Assembly (NCBI RefSeq): GCF_030817835.1
Contig: NZ_JAUSZR010000001.1
Location: forward strand, 2,790,001-2,854,000
Source: Pseudarthrobacter sp. W1I19
Lineage (GTDB): Bacteria > Actinomycetota > Actinomycetes > Actinomycetales > Micrococcaceae
DNA length: 64,000 bases
Direction: 5' to 3'
Positions 15,711 to 24,570 of the stretch are shown here, one piece after another. Positions within the stretch are counted from its first letter, which is position 1. The number at the start of each line of letters is the position of its first letter. The notes below the pieces were generated by a model. That model ran no database searches. It was not told where the DNA came from and saw nothing but the letters and a program-made list of their open reading frames with translations. Position numbers and translations under genes: made by a program.

Positions 15711-18650
15711 CTAGCGCCCCGTGAGGGACCAGGCGTCCTCGGAGCCGTCCTCGTCGTCGTACCCGCCCGGCGGGGAGTCGGAGCCATCGTAATATTCCAC
15801 GTTCTGTTTCCTCTGGTCCAGGTCAGTGGCCACCAGGTCTTCGGCGTACCCGCCCTGGGCGATGTTCGCGTTGGCGTTGTCGCTGAGCGCAGCCGTCTGC
15901 GCGTCCGGTGCGGCCGGTGCCTCCTGGCCCTTCATGGCGGCCAGGACCGGGGCAAGGTCGTCCGGTTTCACCAGGACGTCGCGGGCCTTCGAGCCTTCCG
16001 AGGGGCCCACCACTCCCCTTGATTCGAGCAGGTCCATGAGGCGGCCGGCCTTCGCGAAGCCCACGCGCAGCTTGCGCTGCAGCATGGACGTGGAGCCGAA
16101 CTGCGTGGTGACCACCAGTTCGGTGGCCTGCAGCAGCACCTCGAGGTCGTCCCCGATGTCGTCGTCGATCTGCTTCTTGGGCGCCTCCGCCGCGACGTCG
16201 TCACGGTAGCTGGCCTGGAGCTGTCCCTTGACGTGCTCCACCACCTTGTGGATTTCAGACTCTGTGACCCAGGCGCCCTGGACGCGCATGGCCTTGGAAG
16301 CGCCCATGGGCAGGAAGAGCGCGTCACCCTGGCCGATGAGTTTTTCGGCACCGGGCTGGTCCAGGACCACGCGGGAGTCCGTGACAGAGGAGGTGGCGAA
16401 CGCCATCCTGGAGGGAACGTTGGCCTTGATCAGGCCGGTCACCACGTCCACCGACGGCCGCTGGGTTGCCAGGACGAGGTGGATGCCGGCGGCACGTGCC
16501 AGCTGTGTGATGCGGACGATGGAGTCTTCGACGTCGCGCGGGGCCACCATCATGAGGTCGGCGAGTTCGTCCACGATCACCAGCAGGTAGGGGTATGGGC
16601 GGATAACGCGCTTGGAATCCACCGGCGGCTGGACCTTGCCGGCACGCACGGCCTTGTTGAAGTCGTCAATGTGCTTGAAGCCGTAATTGGCGAGGTCGTC
16701 GTAGCGCGCATCCATCTCCCGGACCACCCACTGGAGCGCTTCGGCGGCTTTCTTGGGGTTGGTGATGATGGGCGTGATGAGGTGCGGGACGCCTTCATAC
16801 GCGGTAAGTTCCACACGCTTCGGGTCCACCATGACCATCCGCACCTCGTCCGGGGTGGCGCGCATCAGGATGGACGTGATCATGGAGTTCACGAAGGAGG
16901 ACTTACCGGCACCGGTGGCGCCGGCCACCAGCAGGTGGGGCATCTTGGCCAGGTTGGCCACCACGTAGCCGCCCTCAACGTCCTTGCCCACGCCCATCAC
17001 CATCGGGTGATCGGTGCGGCGGGCGTTCTGGCTGCGGAGCACATCACCCAGGGACACGGTCTCGCGGTCCGTGTTGGGGATCTCGATACCGATGGCGGAC
17101 TTGCCCGGTATGGGGCTGAGGATCCGCACGTCGCTGGACGCGACGGCATAGGAAATGTTCTTGGACAGCGCGGTAACCCGCTCCACCTTGGTTCCCGGCG
17201 CCAGTTCGATCTCGTAGCGGGTGACGGTGGGCCCGCGGCTGAAGCCCGTCACGGTGGCATCGACATTGAACTGCTGCAGGGTGTCCGTCAGGGCGGCGAC
17301 GACGGCGTCATTGGCTTCCGTGCGCTCCTTCGGGATGGAGCCGGGCGTGAGGTAGTCCGACGCCGGGAGCGTGTACGTCACGTCGCCGGCGAGGGACAAC
17401 TGCTCGGTGCGCTGCGGGATGGGAACGGGCGGCGGTGCGGGAGCCACCGGGTTGGAGGGGACGGTAGGTGCGGCAACCGGCTTAGGACCGGCAGCTGCCA
17501 TCCCGGGAGTGACCATGGGGATGGCTTCGGTGGCGTTGTCCTGGCCGGCCGCTGCGCTGCCGAGGCCCTGCGCGGCTTTGATCTTTTCGACGGCGATCTC
17601 CGCCTGGGTGGGACGGCGGACACCGGGGGCCGGACGCGGCGGCTCCGGCTCGTCGTCGTCAATGACGGCATGCTCGAAGGCTTCGTCGCCCACATACCCT
17701 TCCAGGCCGGCGTCGGACTCCTCATCCTTGCCGAAGAAGCGGCGCTTCTTCTTTTTGGGTGCCGCAGGCGGCGTCCGCTCAAGGTAGCTGCGGTCGTGGC
17801 GGTTCCCGTCCTCCTCCTGCAGGTCGATGCCCATCAGGTGCTCGTAAGCGCCGCGCAGCCGCCGCGGGATGGCACCGAACGGCGTTGCGGTGATGATGAG
17901 CAGCGACACAAACGCCAGCAGCCCGTAAAGCACCAGCGGCACGGCCGGATGGATCGCGGCCAGAGGCGAGGCCCCGAGGAAGCCCAGCATCCCGCCGGCC
18001 TGGCGCAGCCCGTCAAAGCCCTGGGCGACAGTGGGCTGTCCGCCCAGGACGTGGGCCAGGCCGCAGCCGGCAAACGTCATGATGAGGAAGCCGATGCCCA
18101 CCCGGTTGTTGCCCCGCCCGTCGGAGGGCTGGCGGAAGAGCCGGAAGGAGCAAACAAAGAGCATCAGCGGAAGCAGCAGCGACATCCAGCCGAACGTCCC
18201 GTTCACCACGCTGTAGACGGCGTCCGGGAACCAGCCGGTGAGGCCCCACCAGGCGAAGGTGGCGATGAAGATGCCCAGGGCAAGGTTGAACAGGGCTGCG
18301 CCGTCGCGGCGTTCGTCGGCCGGGAGGTCGCTGACGTCATGGCCGATGCGCCGCACTCCCCCGCCCACGAGATGGCCGATGCCCAGCCATGCTCCGCCTA
18401 CTACCCGCAGCAGCCAGGGCTGGTGCTGTTCGACGGCGGGAAGCTGGCGTGTCCTGGCCGTACCGGAACTCCCGGCCCGTCCGGACCTGGCCGGAGATTT
18501 TGCTGCCGTGGTGCTGGAACCGCGGCCGCCGGCTTTGCTGCCGGAGCTGGCCTTGCTGGATCCATTGGGCGCGGAAGTAGTACGAGTGGCCATACTAGCC
18601 ACGGTACCGGAACCGGGCCGGTTTCCCGGGGATTTGGAGCCTGCGGCCAC
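15711..18650 (-). CDS. ftsK: DNA translocase FtsK
   Basis: A 979-residue FtsK/SpoIIIE ATPase that pumps chromosome ends across the division septum. Order: a Ser/Ala/Arg-rich N-tail (to about 75), membrane helices between about 120 and 260, a Pro/Ala-rich linker, the RecA-like motor with Walker A GATGAGKS near residue 580 and Walker B YLLVIVDELADLM, and the DNA-reading gamma winged helix near 840-905 (TTQFGSTSMLQRKLRVGFAKAGRLMDLLE is split by its turn). The first codon is GTG at 18648-18650; ATG 18593 is an equally possible start. Confidence 0.95.
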   Translation of the reverse strand: MAAGSKSPGNRPGSGTVASMATRTTSAPNGSSKASSGSKAGGRGSSTTAAKSPARSGRAGSSGTARTRQLPAVEQHQPWLLRVVGGAWLGIGHLVGGGVRRIGHDVSDLPADERRDGAALFNLALGIFIATFAWWGLTGWFPDAVYSVVNGTFGWMSLLLPLMLFVCSFRLFRQPSDGRGNNRVGIGFLIMTFAGCGLAHVLGGQPTVAQGFDGLRQAGGMLGFLGASPLAAIHPAVPLVLYGLLAFVSLLIITATPFGAIPRRLRGAYEHLMGIDLQEEDGNRHDRSYLERTPPAAPKKKKRRFFGKDEESDAGLEGYVGDEAFEHAVIDDDEPEPPRPAPGVRRPTQAEIAVEKIKAAQGLGSAAAGQDNATEAIPMVTPGMAAAGPKPVAAPTVPSNPVAPAPPPVPIPQRTEQLSLAGDVTYTLPASDYLTPGSIPKERTEANDAVVAALTDTLQQFNVDATVTGFSRGPTVTRYEIELAPGTKVERVTALSKNISYAVASSDVRILSPIPGKSAIGIEIPNTDRETVSLGDVLRSQNARRTDHPMVMGVGKDVEGGYVVANLAKMPHLLVAGATGAGKSSFVNSMITSILMRATPDEVRMVMVDPKRVELTAYEGVPHLITPIITNPKKAAEALQWVVREMDARYDDLANYGFKHIDDFNKAVRAGKVQPPVDSKRVIRPYPYLLVIVDELADLMMVAPRDVEDSIVRITQLARAAGIHLVLATQRPSVDVVTGLIKANVPSRMAFATSSVTDSRVVLDQPGAEKLIGQGDALFLPMGASKAMRVQGAWVTESEIHKVVEHVKGQLQASYRDDVAAEAPKKQIDDDIGDDLEVLLQATELVVTTQFGSTSMLQRKLRVGFAKAGRLMDLLESRGVVGPSEGSKARDVLVKPDDLAPVLAAMKGQEAPAAPDAQTAALSDNANANIAQGGYAEDLVATDLDQRKQNVEYYDGSDSPPGGYDDEDGSEDAWSLTGR

Positions 18651-18689
18651 CCTGAATCAACGGAGGGGGCAAGACTCCTTAAACATCTC

Positions 18690-18721
18690 CGGCCCGCACT
18701 CCTGATGCAGAGTACGGGCCG
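18690..18721. terminator. Stem-loop after rnj
   Basis: CGGCCCGCACTC and its complement (one mismatch) form a 12-bp stem with an 8-nt loop, 18 nt beyond the rnj stop and before ftsK. Confidence 0.7.
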
Positions 18722-18739
18722 AAGCCAGTGCGGGGCCTG

Positions 18740-20431
18740 TTAGGCCTCGAGCACCACGGGGATGATCATTGGCTTGCGGCGGAGCTTGCGGTTGACCCAG
18801 GTGCCCACTACCCGGCGGACCACCTGCTGGAGTTGATGGCTGGTGTGGTCCGCGTGGTTCAGGACGGCTTCTTCCAGCGCAGCGTTGATCTTGGGGACGA
18901 TGTCATCGAACACGGAATCGTCCTCTGCCACACCGCGGGCGTGGATTTCCGGTCCGGAGACTACTTTGCCGGTGGTCCGGTTGATGACGGTGATGATGGA
19001 GATGAAGCCCTCATCGCCGAGAATGCGACGGTCCTTGAGGTCGGCGTCGGTGATTTCTCCCACGCTGGATCCGTCCACATAGACGAAGCCCACTTCAACC
19101 TGTCCCACCACATCGGCGCGGTGGTCCTTCAGGTCGATCACGGTGCCGTTGTCTGCCAGGATCACGCTCGCTTCCGGAACACCGGACTCGATGGCGATCT
19201 TGCCGTTGGCAATCAGGTGCCGGGTCTCGCCGTGCACGGGCATGGCGTTGAGCGGCTCAAGAATGTTGTAGCAGTACAGGAGTTCACCGGCCGCGGCATG
19301 GCCCGAGACGTGGACCTTGGCGTTGCCCTTGTGGATGACATCGGCGCCCAGTTTCAGCAGGCCATTGATGATGCGGAAGACGGCGTTTTCGTTGCCGGGA
19401 ATAAGGCTGGAGGCCAGGATGACGGTGTCGCCGTCGCCCACCACCACGCGGTGGTCCCCGTTGGCCATCCGGGACAGCGCCGCCATCGGTTCACCCTGGG
19501 AGCCGGTGGACATGAGCACCACCCGGTTGTCCGGCAGGTTGTCGATGTTCTTGATGTCCACGATCAGGCCCGGCGGAACATCCAGGTATCCCAATTTTTC
19601 CGCGATAGCCATGTTCCGGACCATGGAACGGCCAACGAACGCCACCTTGCGGTTGTGCTTGGCGGCCGCGTCCAGGACCTGCTGGACCCGGTGGACGTGC
19701 GAGGAGAAGGACGCCACGATGATGCGCTTGGTGGCCTGGCCGAAGAGGCGCTCCAGTGTGGGGCCGATTTCCTTTTCCGCGGTGGTGAAGCCCGGGACAT
19801 CCGCGTTGGTGGAGTCCGACATAAAGAGGTCCACGCCCTCTTCGCCGAGCTTGGCGAAGTGCCGGAGGTCGGTGATGCGGCCGTCGAGCGGAAGCTGGTC
19901 CATTTTGAAGTCGCCGGTGTGCAGCACGGTACCGCCTGCGGTGCGGATGAAGACGGCCAGGGCGTCAGGAATCGAGTGGTTCACCGCCACGAATTCACAC
20001 TCGAAGGGGCCGAACTTCTCGACCTGGCCCTCTTCCACGGTGAGTGTGTAGGGCCGGATGCGGTGTTCCTGCAACTTCGCCTCAATCAGGGCAAGGGTCA
20101 GTTGCGAGCCCACCAGCGGGATGTCGTTGCGGAGCCGCAGCAGGTACGGGACAGCTCCGATGTGGTCCTCGTGGCCGTGGGTCAGGACGACGGCGACGAT
20201 GTCATCCAGCCGGTTCTCGATGTAGGAGAAGTCAGGGAGGATCAAGTCGACGCCGGGCTGGGTTTCCTCAGGGAAGAGGACGCCGCAGTCAACGATCAGC
20301 AGTTTGCCGTCGATTTCGAACACGGCCATGTTCCGGCCGATCTCCCCCAGCCCGCCGAGCGGGACGATCCGCAACGTGCCGTTGGGCAGGCGGGGCGGGG
20401 TGACAAGGCCGGTCAGGGCGATTTGGGTCAT
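18740..20431 (-). CDS. rnj: Ribonuclease J
   Basis: The 563-residue metallo-beta-lactamase/beta-CASP nuclease has the zinc motif THGHEDHIGA at 84-93, and MSDSTN, FSSHVHR and HVSGHAA further on. RNase J matures 16S and 23S rRNA and degrades mRNA with both 5'-3' exo and endo activity. The order rnj-dapA on one strand matches M. tuberculosis Rv2752c-Rv2753c. A 43-nt gap separates it from dapA, so co-transcription is plausible. Confidence 0.96.
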   Translation of the reverse strand: MTQIALTGLVTPPRLPNGTLRIVPLGGLGEIGRNMAVFEIDGKLLIVDCGVLFPEETQPGVDLILPDFSYIENRLDDIVAVVLTHGHEDHIGAVPYLLRLRNDIPLVGSQLTLALIEAKLQEHRIRPYTLTVEEGQVEKFGPFECEFVAVNHSIPDALAVFIRTAGGTVLHTGDFKMDQLPLDGRITDLRHFAKLGEEGVDLFMSDSTNADVPGFTTAEKEIGPTLERLFGQATKRIIVASFSSHVHRVQQVLDAAAKHNRKVAFVGRSMVRNMAIAEKLGYLDVPPGLIVDIKNIDNLPDNRVVLMSTGSQGEPMAALSRMANGDHRVVVGDGDTVILASSLIPGNENAVFRIINGLLKLGADVIHKGNAKVHVSGHAAAGELLYCYNILEPLNAMPVHGETRHLIANGKIAIESGVPEASVILADNGTVIDLKDHRADVVGQVEVGFVYVDGSSVGEITDADLKDRRILGDEGFISIITVINRTTGKVVSGPEIHARGVAEDDSVFDDIVPKINAALEEAVLNHADHTSHQLQQVVRRVVGTWVNRKLRRKPMIIPVVLEA

Positions 20432-20474
20432 ATTGCACTACTTTCCAGGCGGAAGGGCGTGCCGGTCTTAGCTT

Positions 20475-21383
20475 TCAGGAAAAGACCAGCCCCGCTTCCG
20501 CCAAATCCCCGCGGATGATTTCGATCTCGGCTTCGTCCGGCTCCACGAGGGGCAAACGGACAATCGAGTTGGGCAGGACTCCCTGCCATTTAAGAATCTG
20601 TTTGGCCGCCACTGCACCCTGGACACGGGTCATGGTTGCACGCACTACCGGCTGGAGTTCGAAGTTGATCTTCCGGGCGGTGCCGAGGTCGTTGGCATTC
20701 ACGGCGTCAATGAGTTCGCGGAAGCGGCGGGTGGCCACGTGTGTGGTGACGCCCACCAGGCCGACGGCGCCCAGCGCCATCCAGGGCAGGGTCAGTCCGT
20801 CATCACCGGAGTAGAAGAGCAGGTCCGTCTCGCTCATAACGCGGGTGGCGGCCACGAAGTCGGCCTTGGCGTCCTTCACCGCGACGATGTTGGGGTGCTG
20901 CGCCAGCCGGATCATGGTGTCGGGTTCGATGGCGATGGAGGACCGGCCGGGAATGTCATAGAGCATCACGGGCACGTCGGCGGCCGAGGCGATGGTCTCG
21001 AAGTGCGCGCGGAGGCCGGACTGGCTGGGCTTGTTGTAGTAAGGGGTCACCAGCAGGATGCCGTCGACGCCGAGCGCTGCGGCCTGCTGGGAAAGGTGCA
21101 CCGAGTGCGCGGTGTCGTTAGTGCCGGTACCGGCGATGACCGCGGCACGGCCGCCCACGGCTTCCTTGACGGCCCGGAACATGCCGAGGTTCTCTTCGTC
21201 GGTGAGGGTGGAGGTTTCACCCGTGGTTCCGGTGACCACCAGCCCGTCGCAGCCGTCGTCGACGAGCTTGGTGGCCAGTTCCGCTGCCTGCTGGTAATCA
21301 ACTGAACCGTCCTTGGCGAACGGCGTAACCATCGCGGTCAGGAGGGTACCGAGGGCAGGGATGTGCGCGGAAGTGTCAGCCAT
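20475..21383 (-). CDS. dapA: 4-hydroxy-tetrahydrodipicolinate synthase
   Basis: The 302-residue aldolase condenses pyruvate with aspartate semialdehyde. Schiff-base Lys170 is in VAVKDAKAD, Tyr142 in MLYDIPGR and the TGTTGE motif lies at 51-56. The start at 21383 is selected because TAACGT ends exactly 7 nt upstream, indicating a leaderless message; an in-frame start at 21440 would lie upstream of that promoter. It is the first committed DAP/lysine step, with dapB 3.2 kb away on the same strand and dapF at 7.6 kb. Confidence 0.95.
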   Translation of the reverse strand: MADTSAHIPALGTLLTAMVTPFAKDGSVDYQQAAELATKLVDDGCDGLVVTGTTGETSTLTDEENLGMFRAVKEAVGGRAAVIAGTGTNDTAHSVHLSQQAAALGVDGILLVTPYYNKPSQSGLRAHFETIASAADVPVMLYDIPGRSSIAIEPDTMIRLAQHPNIVAVKDAKADFVAATRVMSETDLLFYSGDDGLTLPWMALGAVGLVGVTTHVATRRFRELIDAVNANDLGTARKINFELQPVVRATMTRVQGAVAAKQILKWQGVLPNSIVRLPLVEPDEAEIEIIRGDLAEAGLVFS

Positions 21384-21390
21384 GGAAAAA

Positions 21391-21396
21391 ACGTTA
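21391..21396 (-). promoter_or_regulatory. Putative -10 element of a leaderless dapA promoter
   Basis: TAACGT on the minus strand, 7 nt before ATG 21383. TTGTCC 19 nt upstream may be the -35. No Shine-Dalgarno sequence is present. Confidence 0.5.
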
Positions 21397-21486
21397 CCCT
21401 GTCCACCGCTGGTTAGGACAATAGGACGGGCGTGATGCACGTCAAATAGGGGTTTCCGGGATGCCCGGGGCCAGTGCTTTGGCCGT

Positions 21487-22236
21487 TCACCTCCGGAATT
21501 TGTTGAGGCGGCCGCGCTGCAGGACGGCTGAAACGATTTCAGTGCCGGTTCCCGAGGCCTGCTTCAGGGGAAGACCGTCCGGGCCCCAGACGCCGCTGAG
21601 GCCGCATGATTCGCCCAGCGGGCTGCTGCCGCCGAGGTTCGCCAGCGCCGTGAACATCCGGTTGTCCATGGCGCGGGCACCAAGGTGGAGGGCAAGGCGG
21701 TGTTCCTCGTCTTTGGTGTAGAGGGCGGACACACAATAGAGGTCGGCGCCGGCAGCCGCGGAATCACCGGAATGCGAGGGCACGGAGGCATCCAGGCAGA
21801 TCGCCAGCGCAGTCTTCCACCCGTCCACCTCTATATGCGTGGCCCCCTCCCCGGGCGTGAAGAGTTCGAGCTCATCCCCGTGGAGGTGGGTCTTGAAGGC
21901 CGTCTCGGTACTGCCATCAGGGTGGACGGCAAGCGATGCCAGCCGTGGGGTGCCATCGGCCTCCCGAAGGGCCGCCCCTATGACGGCGGTAATCCCCGTC
22001 CTGCGGCAGATCTCCCGGACATCCGCGAGCCGGTGATCATCCGGCGCAAGCCACGACTCAGGGCGGTCGAGGAGATCCAGCCGGTAGCCGGTCAGGGAAA
22101 GCTCGGGGAAGACCACCAGGCGGGCGCCATGGTCATCAGCGTCCTCGATAAGGCGCACGTGCTCCTCAGCGTTGGCCGGGATGCCTCCATCCAGCGGGCG
22201 GTACTGAATGACGGAGACAGGAAGGGTGTCAGTCAC
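21487..22236 (-). CDS. Carbon-nitrogen hydrolase (nitrilase superfamily)
   Basis: This 249-residue protein has the complete Glu-Lys-Cys triad: Glu45 in FPELSLTGY, Lys115 in AFKTHLH and Cys147 in ICLDAS. Such enzymes cleave amides or nitriles; the substrate cannot be read from sequence. The short form with no extra domain suggests an omega-amidase or N-carbamoyl hydrolase type rather than NAD synthetase. It is 103 nt upstream of the leaderless dapA promoter on the same strand and probably independent. Confidence 0.82.
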   Translation of the reverse strand: MTDTLPVSVIQYRPLDGGIPANAEEHVRLIEDADDHGARLVVFPELSLTGYRLDLLDRPESWLAPDDHRLADVREICRRTGITAVIGAALREADGTPRLASLAVHPDGSTETAFKTHLHGDELELFTPGEGATHIEVDGWKTALAICLDASVPSHSGDSAAAGADLYCVSALYTKDEEHRLALHLGARAMDNRMFTALANLGGSSPLGESCGLSGVWGPDGLPLKQASGTGTEIVSAVLQRGRLNKFRR

Positions 22237-22384
22237 GCCTCCATCCTAGGCATGCGGACGGTCGGCCCTGCATGAGGGCGGGTGGGCGGCCCAACCCCGC
22301 TTCCCGGCGGGCGCTGCGCGCATTTGTTATCACCCCGGTGGCCGCGCCACCGCCTTTTCTCCCGCTGCTTTTCTCCGGCTGCAG

Positions 22385-22783
22385 CTAAACAGGCCCCGGG
22401 TGGCAATACCTGCCCACCGCTGCCCGGCGGAGCCCTTCCGCCCATGTGGCCAGGCGCTGGGCGGCCCGTACGTAGTGGAACAGTTCCATGGGCGTCAGGG
22501 CGTCGATGTCTGTCTCGGCCAACCGGCGGGCCAGTTCAGCGCCCTCCGGCTGTGCGGAGAGGCTGATGCCCTCCTGCTCCCACTGGATATCCTGGGACGT
22601 CTTCCCGGTCACCAGTTGGCGGAAGAGGTAATCGACCACGCCGGGGCTCATGGCCTTCAGCGGCCCGTCATGGCGTGATTCCGAAGCCGGGGCTCCGGAG
22701 GCTGGAGCACCGAATGATGAGACTCCGAATGATGGAGCACCGGACGATGGGACTCCGGATGATGGCGTTTGCATGCGCTTCAT
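22385..22783 (-). CDS. Small protein preceded by a LexA box, unrecognised, possibly a DUF222 (13E12)-like fragment
   Basis: A 132-residue protein not firmly recognised. Residues about 6-33 are five-residue repeats (PSSGV, PSSGA, PSFGV) encoded by 15-bp tandem repeats. The rest is a helical segment, including SPGVVDYLFRQL and LTPMELFHYVRAAQRLATWA, which resembles the first helices of the DUF222 domain in 13E12/HNH proteins, but no HNH follows. The start at 22783 is the first ATG after a LexA-type box whose end is 5 nt upstream; longer starts up to 22885 would read through the operator. It could be a truncated 13E12 gene or a separate SOS-induced small protein. Confidence 0.5.
   Translation of the reverse strand: MKRMQTPSSGVPSSGAPSFGVSSFGAPASGAPASESRHDGPLKAMSPGVVDYLFRQLVTGKTSQDIQWEQEGISLSAQPEGAELARRLAETDIDALTPMELFHYVRAAQRLATWAEGLRRAAVGRYCHPGPV
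22691..22765. repeat. Five 15-bp tandem repeats inside the small SOS gene
   Basis: Units alternate AGCACCGGACGATGG and GACTCCGGATGATGG with one to three differences and stay in frame. They encode an alternating Pro-Ser-Ser/Phe-Gly-Val/Ala pentapeptide. Confidence 0.8.
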
Positions 22784-22789
22784 AGTATT

Positions 22790-22804
22790 CGAACATATAT
22801 TCGA
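22790..22804. promoter_or_regulatory. LexA-type (SOS) box in front of the small gene
   Basis: CGAACATATATTCGA lies within an 18-bp palindrome bounded by TTCGAA on both sides (22788-22805). It has the same GAAC-N4-ATTC core as the recA box in this window. It is 5-7 nt from the ATG of the minus-strand gene and 52 nt from the ATG of the divergent membrane protein, so it could control either or both. Confidence 0.75.
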
Positions 22805-22856
22805 ATTCAAGAGCTGTTTGACAGCCGGCCACAGGCGGGTGTGAGACGATCTGGAC

Positions 22857-24092
22857 ATGACCTCCCGTAATGCCGCCGCTTCCACCAGGACGTCTCCCGG
22901 ACAGTCCGCCCCGGCCAGGCTTCACGGTATAGACGCGGCGCGCGGGCTGGCTTTGCTGGGAATGATGGCCACCCACCTGCTTCCCACCTTCGAGTCGAAC
23001 GCCAACCTCACCCCAACCTGGATCGGCCTGACCTTTTCTGGCCGGGCGGCTGCCCTGTTCGCGGTCCTGGCTGGAGTGGGGCTTGCCCTATCCACGGGAA
23101 AGCACAAGCCGCTGCAGGGTCCTGAGCTGTCCGGCGCCCGCCGCGGCGTGGCGCTGCGCGCCCTGGTGATTGCCGCCGTCGGACTCTCCCTGGGTGGCCT
23201 GGAAGTAAACCTGGCCATCATCCTGGTCCATTACGCAGTCCTGTTCCTGTGCGTACTGCCGTTCCTGGGCCTGCGGCTGAAGGCGCTTTGCGCCTGGGCA
23301 GCCGGCTGGATTCTGGTGTCCCCGGTGCTGGCGTACCTGCTGCGTCCGTGGCTGCTCGCCGCGAACCCGCCGCTCAAGCTGGGGCACAACCCGTCCTGGG
23401 AGGACCTCTCCATACCGGGAAGGCTGCTGGCCGACGTCTTCCTGACAGGCTATTACCCCGTCTTCCAGTGGCTGTCCTACCTCCTGGTGGGGCTCGTCGT
23501 CGGCCGCCTGATGCTGCACAAAGCGCTGGTGCCCTGGGTGCTGCTGGTGGGCGGAACCCTCATTGCCGTCCTGGCCAAATCACTGGGCACTGCGGCGATG
23601 GAGGACTGGGGCGGCCGTGCGGCGCTGGAGAAGGTACTGAACTCCCCCGGCTATCCGCTGGGCAGCGTTCTGCAGGTCAACCTGACCGGCATCCCGCAGG
23701 AGGGTTCGTGGTGGTGGCTGGCATCCGCGGCACCCCACTCGGCAACCACCCTGGACCTGCTGCACACGTCAGCGGTGGCCGCAGCAGTCATCGGGGCGTT
23801 CCTGCTGTTGGGCAGGCTGGCCGATTGGGTGGCCCTGGACCTGCTGCTGGCCCTCCGGGGCGCGGGCGCCATGACCCTTACCCTGTACTCCGTCCACGTG
23901 TGGGTGGTTTCGGCGTTCTACCTCAAGCCGATGCCGGAGGGCTGGAACGAAGACGCCATGTATTTCGCCCACGCTGCCTCCGCGGTGATCATTGGCATGG
24001 TGTTTGTGCTGCTCAAATGGCGCGGGCCGCTGGAATGGCTGGGGCACGCGGCGAACCAGTTGGGGCGTGGCGGGGTAAAAGCCGTCCGTTAA
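22857..24092 (+). CDS. Heparan-alpha-glucosaminide N-acetyltransferase-like multi-pass membrane protein
   Basis: A 411-residue protein with about ten hydrophobic helices. The signature RLHGIDAARGLALLGMMATHLLP is the start of the HGSNAT/DUF1624 family (also seen in DUF418 proteins), in which a membrane His is near the first helix, and the C-terminal part carries LYSVHVW. The family moves acyl groups across membranes; the substrate here is unknown. It diverges from the small SOS-box gene with 73 nt between them. The stop overlaps the next, convergent gene by 4 nt. Confidence 0.75.
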   Translation: MTSRNAAASTRTSPGQSAPARLHGIDAARGLALLGMMATHLLPTFESNANLTPTWIGLTFSGRAAALFAVLAGVGLALSTGKHKPLQGPELSGARRGVALRALVIAAVGLSLGGLEVNLAIILVHYAVLFLCVLPFLGLRLKALCAWAAGWILVSPVLAYLLRPWLLAANPPLKLGHNPSWEDLSIPGRLLADVFLTGYYPVFQWLSYLLVGLVVGRLMLHKALVPWVLLVGGTLIAVLAKSLGTAAMEDWGGRAALEKVLNSPGYPLGSVLQVNLTGIPQEGSWWWLASAAPHSATTLDLLHTSAVAAAVIGAFLLLGRLADWVALDLLLALRGAGAMTLTLYSVHVWVVSAFYLKPMPEGWNEDAMYFAHAASAVIIGMVFVLLKWRGPLEWLGHAANQLGRGGVKAVR

Positions 24093-24568
24093 GCCGGAAC
24101 GTTGCCCCGGAAGAGTTTAACGGCATCACGCATGGAAGCGCGGGCACGCTTCCGGTCGCCGGCGGCGTCGTAGGCACAGCTCAGCCGGAACCAGGAACGC
24201 CAGTCCCCCGGGGCCGCTTCAGCTTCCGCCCGGTACTTCTCGAATTCGGCGTCGGCGGCGGACCGGACGATGCGGCCGGCCGGCGTCCGGGGCAGCTCGT
24301 CCACGGGGAGTCCGCCTTCAGCCTCGAGGACTTTGGCCATCTGCTCGGTGCGGGCACCGAACATCAGTTCGCGAATCAGCGCCCAGGCGCCGATCACGGG
24401 CAGCACCAGGTAGGCTGCGCCGATGGCTACGGCTGCAGGATTGCTGTCCGTCAGCAGCAGGACCGAACGCTGGAAGGACACCACCAGGTAAAAGACCAGA
24501 AGCAGCGTGACGGCGCCCACCCAGATCTTGGTGCGGTTCTTCCGGAAGCCAGCAACGAGCCCGGCCAC
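24089..24568 (-). CDS. Two-helix membrane protein with a C-terminal TPR-like segment
   Basis: The 159-residue protein has two transmembrane helices (IWVGAVTLLLVFYLVVSF and AVAIGAAYLVLPVIGAWALI) and a C-terminal helical pair (APGDWRSWFRLSCAYDAAG, RKRARASMRDAVKLF) that reads as a single TPR. No specific function is recognised. The GTG start is 2 nt after the dapB stop, so it should be co-translated with dapB. Its last codons overlap the convergent membrane protein by 4 nt. Confidence 0.75.
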   Translation of the reverse strand: MAGLVAGFRKNRTKIWVGAVTLLLVFYLVVSFQRSVLLLTDSNPAAVAIGAAYLVLPVIGAWALIRELMFGARTEQMAKVLEAEGGLPVDELPRTPAGRIVRSAADAEFEKYRAEAEAAPGDWRSWFRLSCAYDAAGDRKRARASMRDAVKLFRGNVPA

Positions 24569-24570
24569 GG

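Noticed and set aside
16233..18743. Long open frame (836 aa) antisense to ftsK
   Set aside because: It mirrors the coding strand of ftsK, an effect of high-GC codon use. It has no recognisable domain and composition is His/Gly/Arg-rich.
18728..20518. Long open frame (596 aa) antisense to rnj
   Set aside because: Shadow frame; no motif or start context.
22237..22384. Continuation of the SOS small gene as an HNH nuclease downstream of its stop
   Set aside because: The translated frame after 22385 has no HNH or DUF222 motif; the stop is real in this reading.
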